64,000 bases of DNA from Streptomyces sp. NBC_01408 (GTDB lineage Bacteria > Actinomycetota > Actinomycetes > Streptomycetales > Streptomycetaceae), in NCBI RefSeq assembly GCF_026340255.1, contig NZ_JAPEPJ010000001.1:2535001-2599000 (forward strand), read 5' to 3'. This document shows, piece after piece, positions 1-9,264 of the stretch. The notes under the pieces were generated by a model that saw only the letters and a program-made list of their open reading frames with translations, did no database searches and was not told where the DNA came from. Numbering within the stretch: the stretch's first letter is position 1; each line of letters starts with the position of its first letter. The position numbers were made by a program, and so were the translations under genes.

Positions 1-940
1 CGGCGTCGGCCTTGACTCCCTCCATCTCCGCTTCCGGGCGCAGCTGGACGCGGTGGCGGAGGGTGGGCAGGGCGAGGGCCTTGACGTCGTCGGGGGTGAC
101 GTAGTCGCGGCCGGTGAGCCAGGCCCAGGCGCGGGCGGTGGCGAGCAGGGCGGTCGCGCCGCGGGGGGAGACGCCGAGGGTGAGGGACGGCGATTCGCGG
201 GTGGCGCGGCAGACGTCGACGACGTAGCCGGCGATCTCGGGGGAGACAGAGACCTTGGCGACGGCCTCCCGTGCGGCTTCGAGCTGCTCCGGGCCGGCGA
301 CCGGGCGGACGCCCGCGGCGTGCAGGTCGCGGGGGTCGAAGCCGGCGGCGTGCCGGGTCAGGACGCCGATCTCGTCCTCGCGGGAGGGCAGCGGCACGGT
401 GAGCTTGAGCAGGAAGCGGTCCAGCTGGGCTTCCGGGAGGGGATAGGTGCCCTCGTACTCGAGCGGGTTCATGGTGGCGGCGACGAGGAAGGGCTCGGGG
501 AGCGGGCGGAGGGTGCCGTCGACGGTGACCTGGCGCTCCTCCATCGCTTCGAGGAGGGAGGACTGGGTCTTGGGAGGGGTCCGGTTGATCTCGTCCGCGA
601 GGAGGAGGTTGGTGAAGACCGGGCCGTTCTGGAAGGAGAACTCGGCGGTGCGGGCGTCGTAGACGAGCGAGCCGGTGACGTCGCTGGGCATCAGGTCGGG
701 GGTGAACTGGACGCGCTTGGTGTCGAGTTCGAGGGAGGCGGCGAGGGCCCGCACGAGGAGGGTCTTCGCGACGCCGGGGACGCCTTCGAGGAGGACGTGG
801 CCGCGGCACAGGAGTGCGACGACGAGACCGGTGACGGCGGAGTCCTGACCGACCACGGCCTTGCCGATCTCGGTGCGGAGCGCTTCGAGGGAAGCGCGGG
901 CGCTGTCCGCGGCGGCGGACTCGGTGGCCGGGTACGTCAT
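1..940 (-). CDS. MoxR-family AAA+ ATPase (partial, 3' end off window)
   Basis: MoxR ATPases act as chaperone-like AAA+ machines, usually encoded beside DUF58/VWA and DUF4129 proteins. About 313 codons are visible and the C-terminus lies beyond base 1. Walker A GVPGVAKT is at residues 52-59 and Walker B LLLADE at 111-116, followed by the NRTPPKTQ sensor stretch and a C-terminal lid region typical of MoxR. The ATG (938-940) overlaps the stop of the DUF4350 gene upstream as ATGA, so translation is probably coupled. It is the fourth gene of a set running leftward from 4290. A DUF58 gene would be expected next, outside the window. Family assignment is firm; the client protein is unknown. Confidence 0.93.
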   Translation of the reverse strand, partial: MTYPATESAAADSARASLEALRTEIGKAVVGQDSAVTGLVVALLCRGHVLLEGVPGVAKTLLVRALAASLELDTKRVQFTPDLMPSDVTGSLVYDARTAEFSFQNGPVFTNLLLADEINRTPPKTQSSLLEAMEERQVTVDGTLRPLPEPFLVAATMNPLEYEGTYPLPEAQLDRFLLKLTVPLPSREDEIGVLTRHAAGFDPRDLHAAGVRPVAGPEQLEAAREAVAKVSVSPEIAGYVVDVCRATRESPSLTLGVSPRGATALLATARAWAWLTGRDYVTPDDVKALALPTLRHRVQLRPEAEMEGVKADA

Positions 941-2265
941 GACGTGCGGACCTCTCTTTCGAGGGCGTCGAGGTGGTCGGCGAGCGCGACGAGTGCCGCG
1001 TCGTCGGAAGGAGTGGGGCCGAAGAGGAGGGTGGTCACGTCCCGGGATCCGTCCGTGAGGCGGGCGGAGACGGAGGGGACCAGTGCCGAGGGGTCGTGGG
1101 CCTGGGAGTGCGGTACGCCGACCAGTGCGGCCAGGCGTTCGCGGGTGGCGGCGCGCAGCACGGTGGCGGCGCGGTCGCGGGCTCCGGCCTTGCGGTAGAG
1201 GCGGGCGCGGCCCTCGGTGGCCTCGGAGGCGCGGATGGCGACGGGCAGTTGCTCCGTGACGAGGGGGCCGTGGCGGCGGCCGCGCCAGAGGGCGGCGAGG
1301 GCGGCGGCGACGAACAGCTGGAGCAGGGCCCAGGACCAGCCGGCGGGGATGAGGTCGAAGAGGGTCTTGTCCTCGTCGGCGGCGCCGGCGTCCGGGTCGG
1401 TGTCGGCGAGGGAGGGCAGGTACCAGACGAGGTCCGGGCGGGAGCCGAGGAGCTGGAGGGCGAGGGAGGCGTTGCCCTCCTTCGCGAGGGTCTCGTTGAG
1501 GAGGATTGCCTCGGAGCCGAGGATGACGGTGTCGCCGCCGGTGGTGCCGGTGGGCAGGACGAGGAGGGTGGGGTGGCCGCCGCTGGGGTAGCAGGCGGTG
1601 GCCCCGGGGAGGGTGGTGCTGTACCGCAGGCCGGTGCCGGTGGTGGCGTGGCCGGCCGTGGTGGCGGCGGGCAGGGCGCAGGCGGGGGCGAGGTCGTCGG
1701 CGCCGAAGCCGTTCTCGGTGCGTACGCCGGGGGCCAGGCCGGGCAGGCTCAGGCCGTCCGGGCCGAGGAGGACCGTACGGCCGCCGGAGAGGTCCATGGC
1801 GGAGCGGACGGTCCGGAGCTGGGCTTCGCCGAGCAGGGCGGGATCGGTGACCAGGAGGGTGGAGTCCGGGCCGGAGGCGGCCGCGGCTTCGCGGGCGGTG
1901 GTGACGACGCGGGTGGTGACTCCGCGCTCCTTGAGGAGCTCGGCGACGGCCCGGCTGCCGGTGGGGTCGGCGGAGCGGGGGTCGAGGTAGCCGTGCCGGG
2001 TGCCGCTGTCGAGGGCGGCGAGGGCGACTGCGGAGGCGAGGAGGAAGGCGAGGACGGCCAGGACGGCGCGGGCCCGGCGCCAGAGCGTCGCGCCGCTGAG
2101 GGCGGTGGAGGTGGTGGCGGGGGCCGGTGCGGGGGCTGCCGTGGGGAGGGTTGCCTGCGGGGCGGGAGCGGCCTGGGTGGTGGGGGGCGCGGCGGCCGGG
2201 TCCGGGTGCTGTGCGCCCCGGGTGGGGTGGCCGGAGGAGCCCGGGGGCGGGGTGGGGCCGGTCAT
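937..2265 (-). CDS. DUF4350 domain membrane protein
   Basis: 442 residues. The protein starts with a Pro/Ala-rich cytoplasmic tail, then a first membrane segment (about residues 68-88, AVLAVLAFLLASAVALAALD), a DUF4350 domain with the RSADPTGSRAVAELL pattern, and a second membrane segment near residues 310-330 before a cytoplasmic tail. The longer reading frame extending to 2661 is an alternative-frame shadow of the DUF4129 gene; the ATG at 2265 overlaps the DUF4129 stop as ATGA. DUF4350 proteins are recurrent MoxR-operon partners with no defined biochemistry. Role inferred from context: part of a membrane complex served by the MoxR ATPase. Confidence 0.88.
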   Translation of the reverse strand: MTGPTPPPGSSGHPTRGAQHPDPAAAPPTTQAAPAPQATLPTAAPAPAPATTSTALSGATLWRRARAVLAVLAFLLASAVALAALDSGTRHGYLDPRSADPTGSRAVAELLKERGVTTRVVTTAREAAAASGPDSTLLVTDPALLGEAQLRTVRSAMDLSGGRTVLLGPDGLSLPGLAPGVRTENGFGADDLAPACALPAATTAGHATTGTGLRYSTTLPGATACYPSGGHPTLLVLPTGTTGGDTVILGSEAILLNETLAKEGNASLALQLLGSRPDLVWYLPSLADTDPDAGAADEDKTLFDLIPAGWSWALLQLFVAAALAALWRGRRHGPLVTEQLPVAIRASEATEGRARLYRKAGARDRAATVLRAATRERLAALVGVPHSQAHDPSALVPSVSARLTDGSRDVTTLLFGPTPSDDAALVALADHLDALEREVRTS

Positions 2266-2942
2266 GCGGTGGGTCCCGTCAGGAGCGGCTTGGCGCGGTC
2301 CAGGGTGAGGTCGAGGGCGCGCAGCCGGTCGTAGGTCTCGGGGTCGCCGGTGCGGCCGCCGTAGGTGACGTCGTCGAAGGCGCGGGCGGCGGCTCGCAGG
2401 TCCCCCGCGTGGTCGGGGAGGGACACGGCGGCTTCGGCCGCCGCCTCGTCGGCGGTGCGGCCGGGGCGGGGGTCGAGGAGGGTGCGTTCCTCCAGGGAGC
2501 GGACGACGGCGCGCATGCGTTCCTGGACGGCTTCGGTCCAGCGGCCGGCGGCGGCGTGGGCGTCGGCGGCCCTGCGGTGGTCGGCGGCGCTGCGGATCCC
2601 GTCGTCGAAGAGGGTGCCCGTGTCGCTGGTGGGCCGGCGGGGCGAGCCGAGGCGCCACCACAGGGCGGCGATGGCCAGCACGACGAGGACGAGGATCACG
2701 AGGAGGCCGACCGTGCCGCCGGGGGTTGCCCCGGAGGCACGGTCGAAGAGTCCGCCGACCCAGTCCCAGAAGCGGTCCAGGGCGCGGTCCAGCAGGCTCG
2801 GGTCGTTCTGGTGGTACAGCCGCTTCGACAGTTCCTGCTCGGCCGCCTCCCGGGCGGGGTCGCGCGGTGTCGTCACCGGTGGTGTCTCCGCGCGCGGCAG
2901 CGGCGCCGCGGCGCGGTTGATGAGGCCCCCCGTACTCATCAT
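2262..2942 (-). CDS. DUF4129 domain membrane protein
   Basis: 226 residues with one clear transmembrane helix at about 78-96, followed by a soluble DUF4129 domain (roughly 120-205, containing AADHRRAADAHAAAGRWTEA and the conserved RTADEAA stretch). DUF4129 is a common C-terminal module of transglutaminase-like and MoxR-operon proteins. Two consecutive ATGs (2942, 2939) can serve as start. The gene lies 7 bases after the GPDPase-domain gene and overlaps DUF4350 by 4 bases, so all four genes look co-transcribed. Precise function unknown. Confidence 0.88.
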   Translation of the reverse strand: MMSTGGLINRAAAPLPRAETPPVTTPRDPAREAAEQELSKRLYHQNDPSLLDRALDRFWDWVGGLFDRASGATPGGTVGLLVILVLVVLAIAALWWRLGSPRRPTSDTGTLFDDGIRSAADHRRAADAHAAAGRWTEAVQERMRAVVRSLEERTLLDPRPGRTADEAAAEAAVSLPDHAGDLRAAARAFDDVTYGGRTGDPETYDRLRALDLTLDRAKPLLTGPTA

Positions 2943-2949
2943 CGGTGCA

Positions 2950-4290
2950 TCAGCCTCCGGTCACCGGTCCGCTCGCGGGCTGTGCGGTGGTCGCGCCGTA
3001 GTTCTCGACGCCGGCGGCCCGGGCGAGTTCCAGGTCGAGTGCCTCGCGGCGGATACGCTGGTCGATGTACAGGAGGGTGGTGACGCCCGTCTGCATCGGC
3101 ATGGTGACGGCGGCGGCGATGATCGAGCCGATCGCGCCGATGACCAGGAAGTTCCAGCTCTGGGTGGCGGAGCCGTCCAGGAAGCCCTGCATGCCGCCGG
3201 GGACCAGGAACATGGCGGTGATCGCGAAGGGCATGACGATGATCGCGGCCGTGACCTTGGTGATGAGACCGGTGAGCAGGCTGATGCCGCAGACGCGCCA
3301 CCAGGAGCCCTTGACGAGCTTGGCGGAGCGCTTCAGGGCGTCGCTCACGCTGCCGCGTTCCAGCATCAGCGCGGGCGGTGCCAGGAGGAAGACCACGTAG
3401 AACCAGGCGAGCAGGACGAGGCCGACGGGGACGCCGAGCGCGATCAGGGCGGCCTCGCCCGCCAGGATGCCGGGAAGCATCGGCAGGACTCCGGCGGTGA
3501 CCGAGCCCACGAACAGGACGAGGGTCAGGCCGAGCATGCGGCCCCACATGGGGCGCAGGGCGCGCAGGGTCGAGGAGAGCGTGGAGCTGTGGCCGAGGAC
3601 GGCGCTGCTGACGACGGGTGCCAGGAGTGCGGTGACCAGGAACAGGCCGAGGATCTCGACGTAGTAGTTGAAGACGTAGAAGAGCATGGCGTCGCCCATG
3701 GCGTCGAGCGCCTCGGACGGGGTGGCCCTCTCGCCGGGGCTGAACGCGGCGGTGTCCACCGTGGCGCGCTGTACGAGGACGAGGGCCAGCTGGAACACGG
3801 CGGCGATGACCAGGCTGATGGAGAGCACGGGGCGCCAGTGGGCGCGCAGGGTGCTGACCGCGCCGTCGAGGATCTCGCCGAGGCCCAGGGGGCGCAGCGG
3901 GATCACGCCGGGCTTGGCGGCGGGGGGCTTGCCCCACTGGCCGGGGCCGCCCGGGTGGCCGTACTGCCCGGAGGGGCCGTACTGGCCCGCGTACGGGGCT
4001 CCGGGCTCGCCGCCGGGCTGTTGCCCGTACTGCTGGCCGTACGATCCCCAGCCCTGGCCCTGGGGCGCGTGCGGGGCGTTCTGGCCGGTGGGCCGGGGTG
4101 CCTCGGTGCCCGGGCTCGACCACTGGCCGGGCGGGGGCTGCTGGGCCGACCACTTCTGGTCGCCGGCGGGCTGTGCGGGCGGGACCGGCGGCTGGGTGGT
4201 GCCGGCGCCGGACTGGTCGGCTGGTGCCCCCGGCCGCTCGCCGTCGGACGGAGAGGATCCGGGCGTAGCCCAGCCCGGAGAGTCGTTCAT
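2950..4290 (-). CDS. Glycerophosphoryl diester phosphodiesterase membrane-domain protein
   Basis: 446 residues from the ATG at 4290, chosen over the ATG at 4341 because AGGAGC lies 4 bases upstream. Residues 1 to about 135 are a low-complexity Pro/Gly/Gln/Tyr-rich cytoplasmic segment. The rest carries about six hydrophobic helices in the pattern of the GPDPase membrane domain family. No catalytic glycerophosphodiesterase domain is present, so the enzymatic name is inherited from the domain family and should not be read as activity. First gene of the leftward MoxR set and divergent from mtrA. Confidence 0.82.
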   Translation of the reverse strand: MNDSPGWATPGSSPSDGERPGAPADQSGAGTTQPPVPPAQPAGDQKWSAQQPPPGQWSSPGTEAPRPTGQNAPHAPQGQGWGSYGQQYGQQPGGEPGAPYAGQYGPSGQYGHPGGPGQWGKPPAAKPGVIPLRPLGLGEILDGAVSTLRAHWRPVLSISLVIAAVFQLALVLVQRATVDTAAFSPGERATPSEALDAMGDAMLFYVFNYYVEILGLFLVTALLAPVVSSAVLGHSSTLSSTLRALRPMWGRMLGLTLVLFVGSVTAGVLPMLPGILAGEAALIALGVPVGLVLLAWFYVVFLLAPPALMLERGSVSDALKRSAKLVKGSWWRVCGISLLTGLITKVTAAIIVMPFAITAMFLVPGGMQGFLDGSATQSWNFLVIGAIGSIIAAAVTMPMQTGVTTLLYIDQRIRREALDLELARAAGVENYGATTAQPASGPVTGG

Positions 4291-4640
4291 CGTCGCTCCT
4301 TCACGTGCACCTGCTGCGGCGGGGGCGCTGGTCGCTGCCATCGTGCCATGTGGGGTACACGAACGGGGTAGGGGGTGTGCGGCGGATCAGAGGCGGATAG
4401 CCCGGGGCGTCTGGTGCCGCGCCTTCCCGCGTTGTCGTCGGTCGCCGACGCTCCGGGCCCGGCGCTGATCCGCCGCACACCCCCTGGCCGTCCCCCCGGA
4501 TACTCGGCAGCCCGTACCTTCAATTGTCACCCGGATCCGGGGCAGACTGGTCGACCTGATCTCCACGCAGGTCCGAGGGGCGATTTCCAGCCCTTTTGGC
4601 TGTGGGACAGCTCACCGCCAGGTAACGATTAGCTAATGGG
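4291..4640. promoter_or_regulatory. Divergent intergenic region with a perfect 20-bp inverted repeat
   Basis: This 350-base spacer between the GPDPase-domain gene (minus) and mtrA (plus) contains GGGGGTGTGCGGCGGATCAG at 4371-4390 and its exact reverse complement at 4465-4484, 74 bases apart. Inside the arms a second near-perfect 11-bp pairing (CCCGGGGCGTC with GACGCTCCGGG) extends the fold. Just upstream of mtrA is an AT-richer stretch (GTAACGATTAGCTAAT, 4622-4637) that probably holds the mtrA core promoter or start-proximal leader. No reading frame in this region looks coding. Confidence 0.75.
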
Positions 4641-5330
4641 ATGATGTCAAGCATGAAGGGACGAGTCCTTGTCGTCGACGACGACACCGCGCTGGCCGAG
4701 ATGCTCGGCATTGTGCTGCGTGGAGAAGGTTTTGAGCCGTCGTTCGTAGCGGACGGTGACAAGGCACTGGCTGCCTTCCGGGACGCGAAGCCGGATCTGG
4801 TACTGCTCGACCTCATGCTGCCCGGAAGGGACGGCATAGAGGTGTGCAGGCTGATCCGGGCCGAGTCGGGGGTGCCCATCGTCATGCTCACGGCCAAGAG
4901 CGACACGGTGGACGTCGTGGTGGGCCTGGAGTCCGGTGCCGACGACTACATCGTCAAGCCGTTCAAACCGAAGGAGCTGGTGGCCCGTATCCGGGCCCGC
5001 CTGCGCCGGTCGGAGGAGCCCGCCCCCGAGCAGCTGGCCATCGGTGACCTCGTCATCGACGTGGCCGGGCACTCGGTCAAGCGGGACGGTGCCTCCATCG
5101 CCCTGACCCCGCTCGAGTTCGACCTGCTGGTCGCCCTCGCGCGCAAGCCCTGGCAGGTGTTCACCCGTGAGGTGCTGCTGGAGCAGGTCTGGGGCTACCG
5201 GCACGCGGCGGACACCCGGCTGGTGAACGTGCATGTGCAGCGGCTGCGCTCCAAGGTCGAGAAGGACCCGGAGCGCCCCGAGATCGTAGTGACGGTGCGT
5301 GGTGTCGGCTACAAGGCCGGACCCAGCTGA
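4641..5330 (+). CDS. mtrA: Response regulator MtrA
   Basis: OmpR-family response regulator of the MtrAB system, which in actinobacteria controls cell-envelope, osmotic and developmental genes. 229 residues: receiver domain at 5-120 with the acidic pair at 13-14, phosphoacceptor Asp57 in LLDLMLPG and the conserved Lys in VKPF; winged-helix DNA-binding domain at 130-226. The protein is nearly textbook for Streptomyces MtrA. Two ATGs (4641 and 4644) and a third at 4653 are possible starts; none has a strong ribosome binding site, so the exact N-terminus is uncertain by a few residues. mtrB follows after one base. Confidence 0.97.
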   Translation: MMSSMKGRVLVVDDDTALAEMLGIVLRGEGFEPSFVADGDKALAAFRDAKPDLVLLDLMLPGRDGIEVCRLIRAESGVPIVMLTAKSDTVDVVVGLESGADDYIVKPFKPKELVARIRARLRRSEEPAPEQLAIGDLVIDVAGHSVKRDGASIALTPLEFDLLVALARKPWQVFTREVLLEQVWGYRHAADTRLVNVHVQRLRSKVEKDPERPEIVVTVRGVGYKAGPS

Positions 5331-5331
5331 C

Positions 5332-7275
5332 GTGCAGCCCGGCCGGGACCGGGGTGCCTCCAGCCGGGGGATCCTGCGGGGCGGCCGGCTACTCCATGAC
5401 GGGGCGGCCGCCGGCCCGCTGCTGCGGCTGTTCGTGCGCCTCGTGCGACGGCCGCTGCTTCCGGCTGTCCGGCTGTGGCGGCGCAACATCCAGCTCCGGG
5501 TGGTCGCCGCCACCCTGCTGATATCGCTGGCCGTGGTCCTCGCGCTCGGTTTCGTCGTCATCGCCCAGGTCAGCACGGGCCTCCTCGACGCCAAGGAGGA
5601 GGCCGCGCAGAGCCAGGCCGCGGGCGGGTTCGCGGTCGCACAGGAGAAGGCCAACACCCCGGCGACCGTGGACGGGCCCGACGCCACCGACAACAGGGTC
5701 GGCCGCGACGCGAGCACCTGGATGAACTCGCTCGTCAAGCAGCTGGCCAGTGGCGGCCAGACCGCCTTCGAGGTGGTCGCGCTCGGCGCGGGCACCGGGG
5801 TGGAGCAGGGCGGCCCCAACGCGCTCGGCGTCCGCGGCGCGCGCGCCTCCGGCAACGTCGATCCGACCGCGAGCGTCCCGCTGGGGCTGCGTCAGGCCGT
5901 CAACCACGCCACCGGGGCCTTCAAGACCTTCTCGGAGATCCGGTACACCGCCGGGGCCGGTGAGAAGGCGCCCGAGCCCGCGCTGGTCGTGGGCAAGCGG
6001 CTCACCGACATCAACGGGGAACCGTACGACCTCTACTACCTCTTCCCGCTGACCCAGGAGGAGGAGTCCCTCAACCTGGTCAAGGTCACCATCTCCACCG
6101 CCGGCCTGTTCGTCGTCGTCCTCCTCGGCGGCATCGCCTGGCTCGTCGTGCGCCAGGTCGTCACCCCCGTGCGGATGGCCGCCGGGATCGCCGAGCGGCT
6201 CTCCGACGGGCGGCTCCAGGAGCGGATGAAGGTCACCGGCGAGGACGACATCGCGCGCCTCGGCGAGGCCTTCAACAAGATGGCGCAGAACCTCCAGAAC
6301 AAGATCCAGCAGCTGGAGGACCTGTCCCGGATGCAGCGCCGCTTCGTCTCGGACGTCTCGCACGAGCTGCGGACCCCGCTGACGACCGTACGGATGGCCG
6401 CGGACGTCATCCACGACGCCCGGGTCGACTTCGACCCGGTCACCGCGCGCTCCGCCGAACTGCTGGCGGGCCAGCTCGACCGCTTCGAGTCGCTGCTGTC
6501 CGACCTGCTGGAGATCAGCCGCTTCGACGCGGGGGCCGCCGCCCTGGAGGCGGAGCCGATCGACCTGCGCGACGTCGTGCACCGCGTCATCGGCGGGGCC
6601 GAGCCGCTCGCCGAGCACAAGGGCACCCGGATCCGGGTCCTGGGCGACACTCAGCCCGTCATCGCCGAGGCGGACTCGCGGCGCGTGGAGCGGGTGCTGC
6701 GCAACCTCGTCGTCAACGCCGTGGAGCACGGGGAGGGCCGCGACGTCGTGGTCCGGCTCGCGTCCGCGGGCGGGGCCGTCGCCGTCGCCGTACGGGACTA
6801 CGGCGTCGGCCTCAAGCCCGGCGAGGCCACCCGCGTCTTCAACCGCTTCTGGCGGGCCGACCCGGCGCGGGCCCGGACGACCGGCGGGACCGGCCTCGGC
6901 CTGTCCATCGCCGTCGAGGACGCCCGGCTGCACGGCGGCTGGCTCCAGGCCTGGGGGGAGCCCGGCGGGGGCTCCCAGTTCCGCCTGACCCTGCCGCGCA
7001 CCGCCGACGAGCCGCTGCGGGGCTCGCCGATCCCGCTGGAGCCCGAGGACTCCCGGGGCAACCGGGCCCGGGCCGCCGCGGAGGCCGCGGGCAGCGCGGC
7101 GGAGCGGCAGCCGGCGGACGCCGGCGACCGCTCGCCGATACCGCCCCGCTCGCCGGTGGCCAACGCGATGCCCGTACCCGCCGACCCGACGGCCCTGCCC
7201 GGCAGCGGAGCCCGGGTGGTGGCCCGGCCGGCCGGGCAGTCAGCACAGGAGGACCGAGGAGCCGATGGAGGCTGA
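5332..7275 (+). CDS. mtrB: Sensor histidine kinase MtrB
   Basis: 647 residues from GTG 5332, which lies one base after the mtrA stop; the open frame reaches back into mtrA (5299) but that extension is unlikely. Layout: short basic N-terminus, membrane helix about 54-79, extracytoplasmic sensor region to about 250, second helix about 255-280, HAMP to about 330, then HisKA with His344 in SDVSHELRTP and an ATPase domain with RNLVVNAVEHG (N box) and TGLGLSIA (G box). A C-terminal low-complexity tail of about 75 residues follows. Partner of MtrA; LpqB, encoded next, is known to interact with MtrB in mycobacteria. Confidence 0.96.
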   Translation: MQPGRDRGASSRGILRGGRLLHDGAAAGPLLRLFVRLVRRPLLPAVRLWRRNIQLRVVAATLLISLAVVLALGFVVIAQVSTGLLDAKEEAAQSQAAGGFAVAQEKANTPATVDGPDATDNRVGRDASTWMNSLVKQLASGGQTAFEVVALGAGTGVEQGGPNALGVRGARASGNVDPTASVPLGLRQAVNHATGAFKTFSEIRYTAGAGEKAPEPALVVGKRLTDINGEPYDLYYLFPLTQEEESLNLVKVTISTAGLFVVVLLGGIAWLVVRQVVTPVRMAAGIAERLSDGRLQERMKVTGEDDIARLGEAFNKMAQNLQNKIQQLEDLSRMQRRFVSDVSHELRTPLTTVRMAADVIHDARVDFDPVTARSAELLAGQLDRFESLLSDLLEISRFDAGAAALEAEPIDLRDVVHRVIGGAEPLAEHKGTRIRVLGDTQPVIAEADSRRVERVLRNLVVNAVEHGEGRDVVVRLASAGGAVAVAVRDYGVGLKPGEATRVFNRFWRADPARARTTGGTGLGLSIAVEDARLHGGWLQAWGEPGGGSQFRLTLPRTADEPLRGSPIPLEPEDSRGNRARAAAEAAGSAAERQPADAGDRSPIPPRSPVANAMPVPADPTALPGSGARVVARPAGQSAQEDRGADGG

Positions 7276-9199
7276 GCCCATGGGTGTGCGGACGGGGAGT
7301 TCGCCGGCGGGGGACCCGGAGGCGGCCGGTGCCCGGACCGGCCGCGGGCGGCTGTCCCGCCGTGGCCGGACGCGCGGCCGCGGGCGGCTCTCCCGGACCG
7401 TGCGGGCCTACGTGTTCGGGGCGGCCGGGCTGCTGCTGGCCGGCTGCGCCTCCATGCCCGACCACGGTGAGATCCGCCCGCTGGAGGCCTCGCAGGGCGT
7501 CGACTCCCAGGTGCGGGTGTTCAGCGTGCCGCCGGCCGACAAGGCCAGCGCGGCCGAGATCGTCGACGGCTTCCTGGAAGCCATGACCAGTGACGACCCG
7601 CAGCTGGAGACGGCCCGCCAGTACCTCACCGAGGAAGCCGCGAAGTCCTGGAAGCCCGGGGCGGCCGTCACCGTGCTCTCCGCCGGGCTCGACCGGCGTT
7701 CGGTGCAGGGCGAGAAGGACCCGTCGGGCCCCCGCTGGAAGGTCACCGGCAAGAAGCTGGCGACGGTGGACGAGCGCAGCGCCTACCAGCCGGAGACCGG
7801 CGGCGGGGCGTACGAGGAGTACCTCCAGCTCGTCCAGGAGAACAAGCAGTGGCGGATCGCGACCCCGCCGAGCAGCCTCGTCCTGAGTGACTCCGACTTC
7901 CAGCGCATCTACATGCCGGTGAACAAGTACTACTTCGCGGGCGGCACGCTCGTCTCCGACCAGGTGTACGTGCGTCAGCGCAGCGACCCCGAGTCGCGGA
8001 TGGACCCCACCACGCAGACCGTGCAGTCGCTGCTCGCCGGGCCGTCCAAGTGGCTCGGGCCGGTCGTCGCCTCCAGCTTCCCCACCGGTACGGAGCTGCG
8101 CCCGGGCACCAAGTCCCTCTCGTACGACGGCCAGAACACGCTGCGCGTGCCGCTCAACGACAAGGCCGACAACGTCGCGCAGCCGCAGTGCCAGAAGATG
8201 GCCACCCAACTCCTGTACACGGTCAAGGAGCTGACGGCCTCCCGGCTGGAGCGGGTCGAACTGCTGCGCTCCGACGGCAAGTCCTCCTCGTTGTGCGTGG
8301 TGACGGAGGCGGCGGCGGCCGTGATCGCGAACCGGATACAGGGCCCCGAGTACCAGTACTACGTGGACGGTGAGAGCCGGCTGGTCCGGATGAAGCTCGA
8401 CGTCACCAGCGAGGACCAGCAGAACCGCCCCGAACGGGTGCCGATGCCGGTGCCCGCCGGTTTCAAGGCGGCCTCGGCGGCCGTGTCGCACGACGAGCGG
8501 CGGGCCGCGGTGGTCTCCGAGGACGGGCACGGGCTGTACGTGGTCCCGCTGTCGGCCGCGGAGCCCATGCCGCAGCCGGCGGTGACCAGCAAGGGGAACA
8601 AGCCGAACGGGCTGAGCTCGCCCAGCTTCGACGTGTCGGGCGACGTGTGGGTCGCGGACCAGGATCCGCAGCACGCCGGGCTGTGGCGGGTGCCGGCCGG
8701 TGTCGGGGCCGCCCCCGAGAAGGTGCAGGTGGCCGGGCTCGACGGCGGGCGGATCATCTCGCTGAAGGTGTCCGCCGACGGGGTGCGGATCGCGCTGCTG
8801 GTGGAGCGCGGCAGCCGCAAGAACCTGTACATCGGGCGGATCGAGCGGCCCGACGGCAAGGGTGACACCTCGGCGGTGTCGGTGCGCGAGCTGCGCCCGG
8901 CGGCCCCGCAGATGGCGGAGGTGACGGCGATGAGCTGGGCGCCCAAGGGCCGGCTGCTGGTGGTGGGCCGGGAGAGCCGCGGGGTGCGCCAGGCCCGCTA
9001 CATGCTGGCGGACGGCTCGATGGCCGCAGGCAGCCTGCCGGGGGCCACGGGGCTCATCGGGGTGGCGGCCTCGGAGGACGAGACGAAGGCCAGGCCGGTC
9101 GTGGCGCACCTGGAGGACGACGGGATCGTGTGGCTGCCGCCGGGGGCGCAGTGGCGCACGGTGGCGGCGGACGGCCGGGCACCGGTCTATCCGGGCTGA
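7265..9199 (+). CDS. lpqB: Lipoprotein LpqB (MtrAB accessory)
   Basis: 644 residues. An Arg-rich N-terminus leads into a signal sequence ending in the lipobox LLAGC with Cys61 as the lipidated residue. A GerMN-type domain (about 190-330) and an LpqB beta-propeller domain (about 340-600) follow. LpqB modulates MtrB phosphorylation in mycobacteria (established there, inferred here). The ATG has a good GAGGAG 7 bases upstream and overlaps the mtrB stop by 11 bases, so the three genes form one translationally linked operon. The unusually long n-region could mean that a downstream start (ATG 7280) is used. Confidence 0.94.
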   Translation: MEAEPMGVRTGSSPAGDPEAAGARTGRGRLSRRGRTRGRGRLSRTVRAYVFGAAGLLLAGCASMPDHGEIRPLEASQGVDSQVRVFSVPPADKASAAEIVDGFLEAMTSDDPQLETARQYLTEEAAKSWKPGAAVTVLSAGLDRRSVQGEKDPSGPRWKVTGKKLATVDERSAYQPETGGGAYEEYLQLVQENKQWRIATPPSSLVLSDSDFQRIYMPVNKYYFAGGTLVSDQVYVRQRSDPESRMDPTTQTVQSLLAGPSKWLGPVVASSFPTGTELRPGTKSLSYDGQNTLRVPLNDKADNVAQPQCQKMATQLLYTVKELTASRLERVELLRSDGKSSSLCVVTEAAAAVIANRIQGPEYQYYVDGESRLVRMKLDVTSEDQQNRPERVPMPVPAGFKAASAAVSHDERRAAVVSEDGHGLYVVPLSAAEPMPQPAVTSKGNKPNGLSSPSFDVSGDVWVADQDPQHAGLWRVPAGVGAAPEKVQVAGLDGGRIISLKVSADGVRIALLVERGSRKNLYIGRIERPDGKGDTSAVSVRELRPAAPQMAEVTAMSWAPKGRLLVVGRESRGVRQARYMLADGSMAAGSLPGATGLIGVAASEDETKARPVVAHLEDDGIVWLPPGAQWRTVAADGRAPVYPG

Positions 9200-9264
9200 G
9201 CGGCTGGTCCGGGTGGTTGTCCACAGGGGTGGCAGGGTGTTGCCCCGCCCGGGAGAGTGGAGCC

